Assembly (NCBI GenBank): GCA_002633005.1
Contig: NMRA01000115.1
Coordinates: 137,996-201,995, forward strand
Reading direction: 5' to 3'
Length of the DNA stretch: 64,000 nucleotides
Source: Phoronis australis
Lineage: Eukaryota; Phoronida; Phoronidae
Part shown: piece after piece, positions 1 through 12,343 of the stretch
Layout: the number at the start of each line of letters is the position of its first letter
Numbering within the stretch: position 1 is the stretch's first letter
The notes under the pieces: model-generated
The model's database searches: none
Told to the model about the DNA's origin: nothing
Seen by the model: only the letters and a program-made list of their open reading frames with translations
Position numbers and translations under genes: made by a program

Positions 1-414
1 AATCATAATATGCCATCTGCATATTTCTGTTTCTGATTTATCAGTGGTATTGCGCTGACTGCCGTGGCAGTTTTTAGGGACATGTTGTGAGAGGCTTTAA
101 TAGTTATTCTATTATTTTTTATGAATTTTGGAAACCAAAACAGGTGCTGCTCCAAACTCTAAATGTGGCCATGTGCTCTTAAAAGTGTGCTCACACCTGA
201 AATCATGGCAGTCTGAAAATGCTACATTTTGAAAATTAACAGAATATACAAGTATATTGTACACTCCTGTTTCAAAACAAATGTCATACATTAAGCTGTG
301 GTCATTCCTTTGACTTTCGTTATTATACTACAAATTGAGTGCAACCTCGGTGTATGAAGTGATGTTGTGCTTTATATGTTAAATCATATTGTTTACATTG
401 ACACATTCTTTCAG

Positions 415-508
415 GCTCGTCAACATCACGTTGAAGTTCCCCATCAAGACTGTGCACTTGAAGGGAAGTTCTGCCAATTCTCCAGACTGCTATCAGTTTG
501 ATATCACT
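415..508 (+). CDS. MCOLN: MCOLN exon: end of luminal domain
   Basis: Acceptor ttctttcag before 415, donor gtgcgt after 508. It encodes LVNITLKFPIKTVHLKG followed by PDCYQFDIT, matching the conserved luminal stretch of mucolipins that contains PDCY. One leading base completes a codon from the exon upstream of the window; it ends in phase 0. Confidence 0.92.
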
Positions 509-3500
509 GTGCGTATTTTGCTGTACTTGTTTTGTATTTTGGCCATTGGCATATTATGCATTTGATCATTTCTGCACTCAAATTACCTCGATATGTATTG
601 TTGCGAAACATTTTTAATTTGTTTAAAAGATAGAAAACTTCTACAGTCCTGAACTTGTCATGATAGGTTCTGAGGTCTCATTTCCAAGCCAGTATAGTGT
701 CATATTTAAGGAACAGTACCTGTACATGAGAACACAGAAATTTATTGTATTCTAAAAGACTTTGTGTGGGGTTTTTCCCTCTCCATTCATTGCTAGTTTC
801 CTCTGTCTAATGAATGAGGAACACATGTATTTCTAATCAGTTATTGTAATCATGTAATTTCAGATTCTGTTCGACAACTCTGGCTTGAATGGTCAAGTGC
901 TGATATCTCTTCTTAACCGTGTTTACATCCTGGAGTGTAGTAAAAACAGCACACTCATTCATGAAAGTTAGTTGATTTGACTCTCTCTCTATCTCTGCCC
1001 TGTCAAGTTGATATTGGTATTTGAATTTGACAAATTAGTTTTCTTCTTACTGTGCATATTCTGTGCTAAATAAGTGAAGAACTGCCATAATCCAGGTGTT
1101 AACTTAAAGCCTATCTTCAAAAGAATTTTGTTGTAAATGTTTTAGATATATTTGGCTTACCAGGTAGTCCTAGCAAAGCCTTTTAGCAAAATAAGTTTAA
1201 TCATGCAAGTGTAGGCCTATCAAATGATAGGTGAATCTGCCTTTTCGTGACATATTGCATCACTGCGAGAACCCAGCTCAAACAGTTGTATTGAATAGGG
1301 GTCTGAATAGGGTATTATTTGCAGTTGTTTAAATTAAAAAGTGATTCTTGTAGTGACGTAAACAACAGCAAACCAATACGCCTATTAATAGTTTATTACA
1401 TTTGACAATTTATGGCACTAGTGGGTTCAGGGTGATGCTGTTAACATACTGTAGGAACCAAATTTACAGGTGTTACGGTAGGCATTATACATTTTACTGG
1501 CACCAGGGTCCAAACATGAACTCAAGCTTTGGGTAGCCTTGTATAGTGTGATTGGCTTTGCTACAGAACTGTAGACTGCAGAAAGCTTATAATCAACAGC
1601 CTCTCACTAATAACATATTGGCTGTGGGAACCATGTGTTGTCACAGCTGAATGGTCGGTTGGCAAGGTTGTTTCTGCACCAGACTTAAAACCCATGATGG
1701 TAAAACATTACTTAAAGGGGACACAAGGTGAAAAGTAACGTAAATACTGAGTGGCTTGTGAAACGTGCATTCACAGTGATTTTATGCCATGTTTTTCAGG
1801 TGATGACAAAGTTTCCAAAGTAGTAGTGACAGCATTTGATGTTTTTGTCATAGTCTGCAGTGCAGTGTCAACGCTATTGTGTCTACGGTCATTGTGGAAA
1901 GCACAAAGCTTAAAACGAGTAAACATTTATAGTGGATTCTTACTCACACACTTTATTTTAATTCATGATGATTGTCTGGTAGCTAATAGACTGATGTTGC
2001 AAGTTGAGAGTCATGCTCTAATGAGTTGATTCAGGCGCAAACAATATTTGATTTGTTACATGTCCATTAAAAGAAACAGTTGCAGGTTGTCCGATGCCTG
2101 ATATTGCATAAGGCATGTGCAAGCCATACAAATCTGTCCTATTGCACGCGACTATTGATTGAAAGTCACGAGAATCCTGTTTTATGTACATATGGGGAGT
2201 CTCAAATATGTTAACCAACTTAAGATTCTCTGAAACATGAGTACCAAAAATGGTTTTACTTTTTTCCATATTCAGGAATCCCAAAGTTACTTCTGCAAAA
2301 TGTAATGGTTACCAAGAAAATGCCACCCACAGTTGACTGTAATTGCAGAGAAATGACGGATGGATTTATTCAGTCTCTGCACAGCTGATTCTCTTGCACC
2401 CTTTGCACAGAATGAGCTCATCCTCTCAACTTAAACTGCATACTATGTTCATGTTGAACACAGTTCACTACTTGTACAAATTTGCGGCAATAGTCTGATA
2501 TAACGTGCCCGCATTTTGAGAACCAGTTTGATGCCCGTTATTTAGTGGGGAGAACTGGTTCTCAAAATTGGGGCACGTTCTATCAGACCATTACCCAAAT
2601 TTGCTATTAAGCTTGAAAACGGAGTGTTGTGTTCAAAGTAGAAATGGTTTTGCATGTTTGGAGCTCCCGTGCTTTTGCGTTTGGCCTGTTAAAATTGATT
2701 CTAAAACAAGGCATTGATTCCTAAACAGTAAATGCACAACAATAGTTTTTTGCAGTGCCACCAAAGTGTGCAAGTAGTGTATTACCACTGCAGATTTAAG
2801 TGTTTGATATATTGGCTTATTTCTTTTTTTAAATGCTCTGCAACTGCGCTGGAGCTGCACGACAAGTTGTGTTTGGTTTCAAAACTTGAAAATTTTATTT
2901 GTTCTCTGCAATAAAATTCAACTGTAGCTATTTTTCTAATTTCCACGCCATACAAATTCTGGGAATCTTGGCATATGAAACCATGTCCTAGTACTAGTAT
3001 TTTAGACGTAACTTTTTTCTTATGTTTTTTGGACACCCAGTATAGTTTGTCATCAACTACTTTAGAAGGGCATCGTGCTGTATGCCACATTCCTCTGCAT
3101 AATTATGCTTTGCATTTGATCCAAGTTATTGCTTACAAATAACGTACACCCTAATCAATGCTGTTGTCTGTTTGATGATCTCATGTGGCCCTCTGTCCCA
3201 CAAAGTAGAATCTAGTAATTCTCCAGAGCATATCTGGTCAGCTTGCTTCTCTTCTACTCCACAAAGTACAGTAAGGTGTGTCCACACCAGGATTGCTGTG
3301 TCAAGCACACGCACCACTAAATTTGCTTCGTCAGTGAATGCTAGCATACTGTTGGTAAGTCTTGTTTCATATGCTGCGAGCAGTTTTTTTTCACGGAACT
3401 CCAAAAATTGAATTTGAAAATGTGTAAGGAATGTCCAATAGATCACATAACGTCTGTCCCAATATTTCAGGAAACTGTCCGTTTCTTCCGTCTTCAACTT

Positions 3501-6500
3501 GGTAAGGAACTGTCTGTGTATGATCAGCTGGAGTTTCTTAATCTCTGGTATGTCCTCATTGTTGTCAATGATGCACTGACCATCACAGGCTCTGCCTTCA
3601 AGATAGCAATCGAATGGAGGGTAGGTATTGGTTGCTACCATTTTTCCTTTTCGTCACCAGTTTTTGGTTCCTTGAAGAGTCAACTGAGCTGAAGTTTGTG
3701 ATTGCCATCACAAGTGCCTAGTCCTAATATTTTTCGTGGTCTATAATGCCTGATTGGGTGACATGTTCAGTTCATTTACAGGACTGGTTCAGTCAAACCA
3801 TGATGCAGCATACCTGATTGATAACATTTTATTCATAAAATGATGCTCCATTCCTGAAGTCTTGAGGCATTGCAACCAATGTTTTAGAATTGTCCCGAAA
3901 GGGTTCATTGTAGTGTCATTTGACTGTTATAGATCACTATCTATCTGACTGGACATTTTACTTAATATAATTAGAATTCATTGCTGTCCCAAAGCAAGAG
4001 CGGGGATTCTAATTTACTTATTGTTTCAGCACATAGACAGTTACGAGCCCTGTAGCATCATGCTTGGCACTGGTAATCTACTGGTCTGGTTTGGTGTGCT
4101 TAGATATCTGGGCTTTTTTGAAAAATATAACGTAAGTACTCTATACAGTGTACACAGTTTGTTAATTATTCTTCTTTTAACTACAAACTTGAATTTTAAA
4201 TGTATGGCAGTTACCTTACTATTGTCTACAGATTTATGTAAAAATTAGCTGTGACATAATGTAGGCATATTGGAATCTTGATTGCAATTAAATTTTTTAT
4301 GACATTTCCTGTACAGTTAAAGCTGCAATTGCCCTTCCGTCAAAAATAACTTTCAAGTTAGACGACTAGGTGTTAACTTGTTCCTCGTTACTCAAATTAG
4401 GTCCGTGGTTTCTGACCTTGGAAAGAACTCGCAGTTCACTTTTGCTTGAGACCAAGCTCAACAAGTTGATTGGCCACAACAGGTTATGTGATTGGTCATG
4501 TGATGTGCTGAACATTGTCTTAAGCAGTAATGAATTGCTGATTCTTCTCCAGCCCAGAAACCACTTCTCATCTGAGTAAAGAACAAGTTGATACACATTG
4601 CACAGCAACAAGTTGATACACATTGCACAGCAACAAGTTGATACACATTGCACAGCAACAAGTTGATACACATTGCACAGCAACAAGTTGATACACATTG
4701 CACAGCAACAAGTTGATACACATTGCACAGCAACAAGTTGATACCCATTGCACAGCAACAAGTTGATACCCATTGCACAGCAACAAGTTGATACACATTG
4801 CACAGCAACAAGTTGATACCCATTGCACAGCAACAAGTTGATACCCATTGCACAGCAACAAGTTCACTCAATTATTTTCTAAATTAATGGAACTTGGGTT
4901 AATAGCAGGTGATTTAATCTTTTTGGTTCCATTAAACTACCTCATGTTAAAGTTGGACTTTGCTCTGTTTAACTTGCTAAAAAGTGAATATCGATAAACA
5001 CCTTTTACTCTAATCGGTCTTGGTAATATTCCTTCACGTAATAAGATTCCATTTCCATTACCAAACTGCATACATGTGCCATTCTCAAAGACACAATTTT
5101 GTGGCTGGCCATAAAGTCCGAAGTGTTATCTTGAGTCACTGAATGTTTCGATGTTCTTATTGGTAATGGAAGTAAAATCTTATACACCTGTAACTGTAAC
5201 ACATAATTAAGGGTTTAACTTAAGTTTGTTAACTACCTAACCAATGCAAAACCTGCAGGTTTATGTAGCAAGGGGTTTTTAAAAACGGCACTGCTTTGCT
5301 CCTTTAAGATTGACCTTGCATTCATTATACGTATTATTGGTAAACTCTCAACAGGTACTGGTATTGACAATGAAGAGGGCCACGCCAAACATATTGAGGT
5401 TCCTGGTGTGTGCTATGGTGCTTTATTTTGGCTTCACCTTCTGTGGCTGGGTGGTGCTGGGACCTTACCATGTTAAGGTAAACTCAGCTCTCTAATAGTT
5501 AGTCCAATGGGTGGAAGCATGGCAGCACCTGCACGTCTATGGTACTGCAGGGGTCAGTCAGCCTCACAGGGAAGTGAATGATTCAATTGCCATCCAGGCC
5601 TGTCTCTAAACATCAGTGTTTTGCCTGACAAATTACTTGTGAAGTACAGATGACTGAGCTGCGCTCAGTTTATTTCATTTAAAATGGCTATAAGCCTGCA
5701 TTCCATCCAAGAAGAGAAGTTTTGATTCAGATCACTTACGGCTATAACATTGTCCTCAACTGTCTTGTTCCTTCCTCCTGTGAGATGTGATTTCTTGATT
5801 TGTTACGATTTGATAGTTTGTTATTTCGTAACACCATGCTCTATGCATAAAGTGACACGCAGTGACAGCCAAGCCTGTTGTCAGCTTGTTTGAAGCTCCG
5901 AAATCGTCTCCAATTTGGGTAACGGAATGAGCCCAACTTCACAACGATGAATGGTCTAAATCAAATGATGATTTTTGGGACAGAAGGTGGGTTTATGGGT
6001 ACTTCAAATGAGCCTCATTTTTCAAAATACCTTAACGCAGTTTGGTTTGTGCATTTTGAAACACAGTAATCCTCATGTTACATTAGATTTTGATTTAGGT
6101 ATATTCAGAAGGCATCATCCTGTCCGTCTGGCTTGTCTCCGGTGTCCGTTGCTGTATCTCATTGATGTATGTGTATGAAATTTATGCATACATTTTCCTA
6201 TTGTGGAAGCGACAACACAAGCTTATTTGTGAACGAATCCAACTAAGTGTGCCTCCCAGTGGCAGTTTTAGTTTGTTTCATTTTTCTATGTAACTTCAGA
6301 GTTCCTCGTGGATTTTCATGAAATTTGGCAAATTGGTATCTATTAAGGAGATGACACCACCCTCCCGTTTTCATACAGGTTTGCCATTGTGGCATTTTTA
6401 CTAGTCTTTTTTTGGCGTATGCCTGTCTTGGCTGAAACCACTCTGAGAATTATTATGAAAATTATAATACGTCTTCCTACTGGGAAAAGTACAGCTGGTG

Positions 6501-9500
6501 ATTATTTTCGATTAGCTCAGACTACTGGCAGTGCTCCTAAACCCTGTGCAGGATTTTGATTTGTGGTAAATTTGACAATTGCTTTCTAATGATGCTGTTA
6601 ACGGAAGGCTAAGACTTCCAGGCAGATCCAAGTGCTGCTATGGCCCTAGTGATTTTTTTCTGTTTCCTTTGGTATCTTAGGAGTTCCTTGATAGATGTTC
6701 AAGAATCTATTAGTCAAATACAGTACTAGGTTTCTGTTTAAGAATAGATGAAACCTTCCTGTAACAGATGGTTTGACATGGTAGAAACCACATCAGGCCG
6801 TTAATTTTTGAGATGGTTGGAAGCATCCTCCTCTATTGGCCAAACCAGTCTAAGGATCTTTTTTCAATTGTTAAATTGATATATGCATTCCTGTGATGCC
6901 CCCTGGCTGCAGTTTTTTTGTGCCCACAAATGTTTTCCCCAAGCATTTTGCAATTTTTCTCAAGTTTGACAAGTATATTAATGTGTTAACAGTGTTGACA
7001 ACTTTCAAGCATATCTGACTAGCATTATGTCTCATATTGGTTTATATTAAAGACACTCCCATGGTGTCTGCTGTTGTATCTCCAAAATCACTGACAGGAT
7101 CTTACTGACATTTGATAATGTTTAGCTGTCAATATCGTTAGAGAATGTAATACTATTTAATTTGTGAAATTTAGCGAATAGGCTTCTAGTAAGGATATGA
7201 GGATGCCTTTCCCTTTTCGAACTGATTTGACGTATTCTGCTTATCCTGGTGGCCATTTTTTATTATTTTGAGTGTTTTGGTATGTGCCCCTTTATACGAG
7301 AGTATGACTGACGAGAGGATATCTTAAGGTTAATAGCATTCTTGTTCCTTTTGTGGGAATGTTAGACATGATGACCATCCGTTACATCTGCCTTGTGTGC
7401 GATGCACACAGTGGGTGCTTGTCACTGATCTCCATTGCTCTCGTCACAGAATTATTTTGCCAGAATGGAATGTGGAATTCTTTCTAGAGGTGCCAAGCAT
7501 GGTTCTAAAGGCCAGTATTTGGAGGGCACAGAGTTAACCCGCTGTGAAATCTTGTACTGTGTTTCAGACTTGCATTTTGTTAATGCTTTCAATGTTAACA
7601 TCATCTGGGACATTTTAGGTTTTCTGTGTTGACCATAAACCTTCCGTGTCTTGTAGTTTCGCTCCATCAGCTCTGCCTCTGAGTGTCTGTACTCATTGGT
7701 GAATGGCGATGACATGTATGTCACGTTCTCCGTCATCGGGTCCAACGCCAATACCGTAGTGTGGTACTATAGTCGTGCTTTCCTCTACATCTTCATCAGC
7801 CTCTTCATTTATGTGGTACTTAGTCTCTTCATAGCCGTCATCATGGACACTTACGAAACTATTAAGGTAGGTGGCACTGTTGCTTGCAGGTAGTTTTCAA
7901 AAATAGTGGATGCAGAAACTTCCCACTAATTTTCAAATGAATTGATTTCATGTTTTTTCCGCTTTCTGTGATGTGTGATTTTGACTCGAATTTGACTATA
8001 TTAGAGTCGAAATTCAGACAACTTATTTAACCTAAGGTTTGCATAGGGGACCTGCGTGACAGCTGTGGGTTTGCAGTAATTGTTTTGTACCACGACTGTA
8101 AAAGTCAATACAGCATTTTTTCTCATCAGTCCTATCACTGTCAGTACATTATTGTAATTTCAATCATTGAGAAGCCTTCATAGTTGCCAGTTGGCATGAT
8201 GGACCTACTACAGGTGAAAATTCAAGCCAAAACCCAAGTGAACTGAAGTGCAAGTTTCAATACCCCATTCCATGCCAACACAATAGAGAGCCATCTGGCT
8301 TGGGCTGCCAACAGTCAACAGGCACATATAGTTTTATGACATCATGGGGTTTCATAAAGGATTACAAACTAGGTGACCAAGGGGCCCCAAGCGGCTGAAA
8401 TCAATGGACTATTTTGTTCGAATTAGCAAACCCTATCAGACAGGTCAATTTTTACTTGGAGTGGGTTCCTCATAGGGAATTCTATGAAGCACAAATGGTT
8501 TTGAAAAGTCTATCAGAAGAATCAGTATCTCTATTTATGGTGAGGGAAAGTCTATCAAAAGATATTAGCTTTTTGATTAAGGATCACTGGTCCCTCATAG
8601 TGGCTTAGAATTTTGCTGACAGTTGGTAATGATGGGTGTTATTCACACACCTTTTGAAATTGATGAGCAAAGTCAGTGAAAGCAGTATCTTTGTTAACCC
8701 TACTTTTAATATACAACTGTCCCAGTTGGCCTCTGTAAGTATACATACATGTAGCTTGACGAAATGTTTATGGTCCTAGCCCTAAAGATAATTGTTTTAT
8801 TACACCCTGTGGACTCTGAATAGCCCCAGTCTGGATTGGTAACTAACTATAGGAAGTCTACCAACAGACTATTTGTAATCATAGCAATTAAGTCATCTGT
8901 CGTGACTGAAAGGTGAAAATGCCTCTCCATGACTGCTAACTCATTTGACACATAATCTGTTACTTAGCTCCTAAAAATCTGTATTTTGAAAATATGAAGT
9001 CAGTGTACAATTTCTTTCATTCTTTTGGAAATTTAAATTTCAATCGAAAGATTGTGTGATGCACCCCCAAACAGCAAATTTCTGCTTTAAGTCGTGCTTA
9101 ACTAAATAAGCAACTTTAAAAAATGAAGTCAGTTCATCACATTGATGTCAGCGTGGTAAATTTTTCTCCACTGAACTATGGCCATACGAGTCTCAATAAC
9201 TTGTCACAATTCCTGATCCATGCTGATGCTGTAGATACCAGTGTTCACTTCTGAAATGTCTGCGATGAAACATGGCCTGTTTTTTTAAATGTAATCCAGT
9301 TTCTTGGAATATTCCTCCGTGAAATTCCAATTTTAATCAATTGATTCAAAAGCATATTATTAAGATACCCCTTCATGCTATGCCCTGTAACCGTGTCTGT
9401 CATTCACAAACTAAGTGCAATTGACCAATCATGAAATAGAAAGCCAGGTAATGCAAATTATAGTATACAATCAATGGTACTGGAAATTTCTGTATGTAAG

Positions 9501-11778
9501 CCCACCTGATGAAATGCTCATAGGCATTTATTAGGTAAATTATCGGTGTCTTTTTGGTGTTTCTACTTCTGGTATCAAGTGTCCAAATGGTGGGGCGTTT
9601 ATTTGGAAAATTTCTTCTGAAGTCCACTCAGTGTCAACTTTTTGTCACAAATTCAGTTTTGTTGGGCATTTATCATTTATAAAAACAGAGCAGTGTTGGC
9701 AAATTGTGCATTTAGTAACATAAATTTTACCTGCAACAGATTTTTAAGTAAAAGTCAACAAAGATCGAAGATTTTCCATTCAAAAATCCCCATTTTTCGA
9801 GTAAACGCCCGGGCTTTATTTGTTGTTACTAAAACAGCTAAAAATTTCCATTTTCCGAATTCACACCCATGGGCTTATCTATTAAAAATTCCGGCACATG
9901 TACTCAAGATGCTTCATAGTGGTCAAATGTCATGCTGAAAATTCCATTTTAATAGTCACACCACATGTTCATCCGCCTCCTAGTAAGAGAAATTTCATCA
10001 ATGCAGGCTTAGCTAACCTCAATATTTGCTTTTTTGAAACCATTGCAGGTCTACCACGTTCTTGCCGGAATATTGGTTGCCCAAAGTAATTCAAAGTTGG
10101 TCATTTGAGTGGTGTGCAAACCAGAAGATAAGAAATGAGAGGTTATTTATTCAATGTTTCAGTATTGTTACGAGCATGGCTTCCCAAAGAGTGACATTCA
10201 AGAGTTCATCAGCCAGTGTACCCACGATCCTCGGGAAGACTCACACCTCTACAGGTCAGACGTACCTGGCTGCTGGCCCTGCTGTTGTAGGACTGTGTAA
10301 GTATTAGTCTGTTCTTTGCACACATCACTGTTCAAGGTGATGGATGCGTTGGTTGTTTCAAAACAATGTAACAAGATTTAAAGTGACAAGTAGCCCTCAT
10401 TCTGTGGTCTGTGGTGTTGAAATGTTACATGGATTGGATACAGGTGTATGTAACACCTTGGATATCATCCTTTCTTCTTGAGCATAAATTGAGTCGAATT
10501 TTTAAAGCGGCTGTAAACATTCTTCTGTCAAAAATAAATATTGATTTACTACTTACTACAGGTATTAGTCTTTACTGCCTTGTTCCTAGTTCTAATGAGA
10601 TGTAATTTTTGATCATGTGAAGAACTGACAGTGTATTATTCCTCAAGACCATGCATGGCGAATGACACACCGTCAAGTCAACTTGTAGAGTGTGGTACAT
10701 GCATGGCGAATGACACACCGTGAAGTCAACTTGTAGACTGTGGTATTGATCAATTATGAACTTCAGTGTATTAGTTTTTTCCAATCATAGAAATCATTCA
10801 CTTCGACTACGACACAATTAGAGACCAATTTATGACATGGTCTAAATCAAAAACTTTTTGATAGAGGTGGGTTTATAGCCACTTAATGTGAAATTCAATA
10901 CCACAGCAATGAGCTGTCTGTTAAAAGCTATGTAGAATATGAGCTGGATATTGATGGGACACTTTGAAACAGCCAATGGATGCTTTGTTAATGGTGGTAT
11001 TACAGTAACTGTAATAGTGCTCATATTGTGTTAGCATTGTGCATTTGGTGGAAGAAATAGGCTGCTCAAATTAGGTGAGCTACCGTGAATTGACAGCCTC
11101 ATCGGACATGGGTTCACACAGCCTAACGCTGCAGAAGTTGGAAACTCACGGGTATTTAGTTAGCTCCTTCATTGGAGAACCAATCAGCATGTCTCAAAGA
11201 AAACTATCATCCTCTTTGATGACTCTCACAAGCAGTCTTGCCAACAGCATCCTCTCATTAACAATAATTCCCTGACCAGTAGTTTTCTCCATTCTTCTAC
11301 CTTTTTATGCTGTTCTTACAAACTGTTTTTTCATTGCACACATTTCTTTTGCCACCGACACTGAAAGTACGACTTACAAAGTCTCTACACCATGTAGCAC
11401 GTGATTGGTACATGTCAAATCATGCACTGCAGCTGGGAACAAATACTGTTGGTGAGAATATTATGTTAGCAAGAACCAAATAACAGCACATGAGAAAAGA
11501 GCTTACTACACTTCCTGACAAGAGTGAATTTATGAGAAAATGGCAGTTTAAACGAGAAGGGATTCAATTTGCAGGGAGTTTCGGCATTTCATAAGGATGC
11601 AACACTGTTTGGTCAGCGTTTGCCATTCAACTGTGCTTTGGATTTAGTTAAACATGTGTCTGAATTGCTGACAATTCACGGTTTTTAATTCCTAAAATTA
11701 TTGTACTAGACTTTCTGTTACATCTTTTTCAGGATGGACGAAACAGAATATTCCGAGTATCGCAGTCTAGTAACATGA
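415..11778 (+). CDS. MCOLN: Mucolipin (TRPML) cation channel, C-terminal part, nine exons
   Basis: Seen: nine exons (415-508, 864-966, 1800-1918, 3471-3620, 4030-4131, 5355-5477, 7657-7866, 10163-10296, 11733-11778) join in one frame with GT-AG introns and encode about 360 residues ending in TGA. They give the end of the luminal domain (PDCYQF), membrane helices 2 to 6, the pore filter motif NGDDMYVTF, and a cytoplasmic tail with a CWPCCCR cysteine cluster. Known: mucolipins are PI(3,5)P2-gated Ca2+/cation channels of late endosomes and lysosomes; the NGDD filter and tail cysteine cluster (palmitoylated in mammals) are family hallmarks. Inferred: the first membrane helix and most of the luminal domain lie upstream of base 1. 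Which vertebrate paralogue it matches best cannot be settled by eye. The next gene converges on it. Confidence 0.95.
864..966 (+). CDS. MCOLN: MCOLN exon: luminal domain, FDN motif
   Basis: Acceptor aatttcag, donor gttagt. It encodes ILFDNSGLNGQVLISLLN and YILECSKNST, the mucolipin FDN strand and a conserved cysteine with an N-glycosylation sequon. It ends with one base of a split codon that pairs exactly with the next exon. Confidence 0.92.
1800..1918 (+). CDS. MCOLN: MCOLN exon: second membrane helix
   Basis: Acceptor tgtttttcag, donor gtaaac. Two leading bases complete a serine codon. It encodes AFDVFVIVCSAVSTLLCLRS, the second membrane helix of TRPML channels, and ends in phase 0 at LKR. 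The link to the next exon is about six residues shorter than in human MCOLN1, so a micro-exon here may be missed. Confidence 0.93.
2478..2602. mobile_element. Foldback element in MCOLN intron
   Basis: Two arms of about 50 bases (2478-2528 and 2553-2602) are near-perfect inverted copies around a loop of about 25 bases (arms contain gataacgtgccc-like and gagaaccagtt / aactggttctc). This is the form of a short palindromic MITE. Confidence 0.7.
3471..3620 (+). CDS. MCOLN: MCOLN exon: third membrane helix
   Basis: Acceptor aatatttcag, donor gtaggt, exactly 50 codons in phase 0. It encodes QLEFLNLWYVLIVVNDALTI, matching the LEFVNGWYILLV-type helix 3 of mucolipins. Confidence 0.94.
4030..4131 (+). 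CDS. MCOLN: MCOLN exon: fourth membrane helix
   Basis: Acceptor attgtttcag, donor gtaagt, 34 codons in phase 0. It encodes YEPCSIMLGTGNLLVWFGVL then RYLGFF, the conserved SILLGTSTLLVW-like helix 4 and linker. Confidence 0.94.
4582..4864. repeat. 25-bp minisatellite, about 11 copies
   Basis: Unit aacaagttgatacacattgc plus acagc, eleven full copies at exact 25-base spacing, with two variants (acacattg and acccattg). It lies in an MCOLN intron. Confidence 0.95.
5355..5477 (+). CDS. MCOLN: MCOLN exon: fifth membrane helix
   Basis: Acceptor ctcaacag, donor gtaaac, 41 codons in phase 0. It encodes LRFLVCAMVLYFGFTFCGWV then VLGPYHVK. The FCGWxVLGPYHVK string is nearly invariant in mucolipins. Confidence 0.95.
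5947..6010 (+). repeat. Dispersed repeat pair, copy 1
   Basis: Contains atggtctaaatcaaa followed by gaaggtgggtttatgggta. A related copy is at 10838-10890 in another MCOLN intron. Confidence 0.5.
7657..7866 (+). CDS. MCOLN: MCOLN exon: pore loop and sixth membrane helix
   Basis: Acceptor tcttgtag, donor gtaggt, 70 codons in phase 0. It carries the pore helix SECLYSLVNGDDMYVTF, whose NGDD filter acidic residues set divalent permeation, and helix 6, FISLFIYVVLSLFIAVIMDT, ending in YETIK at the inner gate and tail junction. Confidence 0.96.
8591..8843 (+). repeat. Three-copy dispersed repeat, copy 1 (MCOLN intron)
   Basis: Shares ordered blocks with 21440-21655 and 29513-29752: ccttttgaa-tt, gtgaaagcagt, gtgaaccctgc, caactgtc, tttatggtcc, ccctgtggactctgaatagcc. 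Same orientation in all three. Confidence 0.7.
10163..10296 (+). CDS. MCOLN: MCOLN exon: cytoplasmic tail with cysteine cluster
   Basis: Acceptor aatgtttcag, donor gtaagt. It encodes SDIQEFISQCTHDPREDSHL and then GCWPCCCRT. Human MCOLN1 has LQAYIAQC and LLCCCG at the matching places. It ends with two bases of a split valine codon. Confidence 0.9.
10650..10745. repeat. Tandem duplication of a 48-bp unit
   Basis: Two copies of catgcatggcgaatgacaca plus 28 bases (10650-10697, 10698-10745) differing at two or three bases. Confidence 0.9.
10838..10890 (+). repeat. Dispersed repeat pair, copy 2
   Basis: Contains atggtctaaatcaaa followed by gaggtgggtttatagccact, matching 5947-6010 with small indels. 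Confidence 0.5.
11733..11778 (+). CDS. MCOLN: MCOLN last coding exon
   Basis: Acceptor ctttttcag. It encodes MDETEYSEYRSLVT and a TGA stop at 11776-11778. Vertebrate tails end in an acidic dileucine lysosomal signal (EEHSLL). Here the matching place reads SEYRSLV, so the second leucine is valine. Confidence 0.88.
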
Positions 11779-12337
11779 CACTTTTGCCGCGGGTAGTGTA
11801 CATCAGCTGGTTTGTTACCCTCGGCTATGTCATTGGGATATTAATATTCACATGCTTGTGATCTGGTCATTCTAGAATTTAATTATTGAACTTGTCATTA
11901 GAAATTAGACTTTACCCCTATAATTTTTATTCAATGGATGTCAGTATGATTTCATTGTCAATATATTTAGTCAAAGAGAACATATTTTTTGATATTATTG
12001 GACCTGTTATTGATTATGTTAGATGCAGTTCATGAAAACCACTCATCTGTTACTGCCTTGCGTGGTTTTGGCTGTAAGTTTTTGTATGTTTATTTAATTG
12101 TAACAATCTACTCTTTGCCTATTAAATGTAAGGCCAAAAATTGCTTAGTTCTGGGTAGCCTTCAGTAACGCTAGGACCTCACTAAATAGCAAGACTTTAA
12201 TAGCTGATTACACGAGATATTGCTATGTGTATTTTGAATGAGAATACGATTTTGGCTAGGTTTTGTAGCTGTGAGACACTGAGTTACTGAACTCTACCAG
12301 CTGGTCTTTACCCAAACTCATTTTGAGACCTGTGTTC

Positions 12338-12343
12338 AATAAA
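12338..12343 (+). terminator. MCOLN: Candidate poly(A) signal AATAAA, MCOLN
   Basis: AATAAA 560 bases past the MCOLN stop, followed by an A-rich run. A second AATAAA sits at 12768-12773. Confidence 0.45.

Noticed and set aside
2633-3090. Overlapping minus-strand ORFs (75 and 102 codons)
   Set aside because: AT-rich lysine-heavy translations in an MCOLN intron with no family resemblance; likely chance or a decayed transposon.
3126-3641. 171-codon open stretch on the minus strand
   Set aside because: It lies antisense to the firm MCOLN exon at 3471-3620 and into the adjacent intron; no recognisable domain and no splice partners. The part below 3411 looks mildly coding, but I cannot support it.
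4366-4871. Cysteine-rich ORFs of 99-160 codons on the minus strand
   Set aside because: Pure translation of the 25-bp minisatellite.
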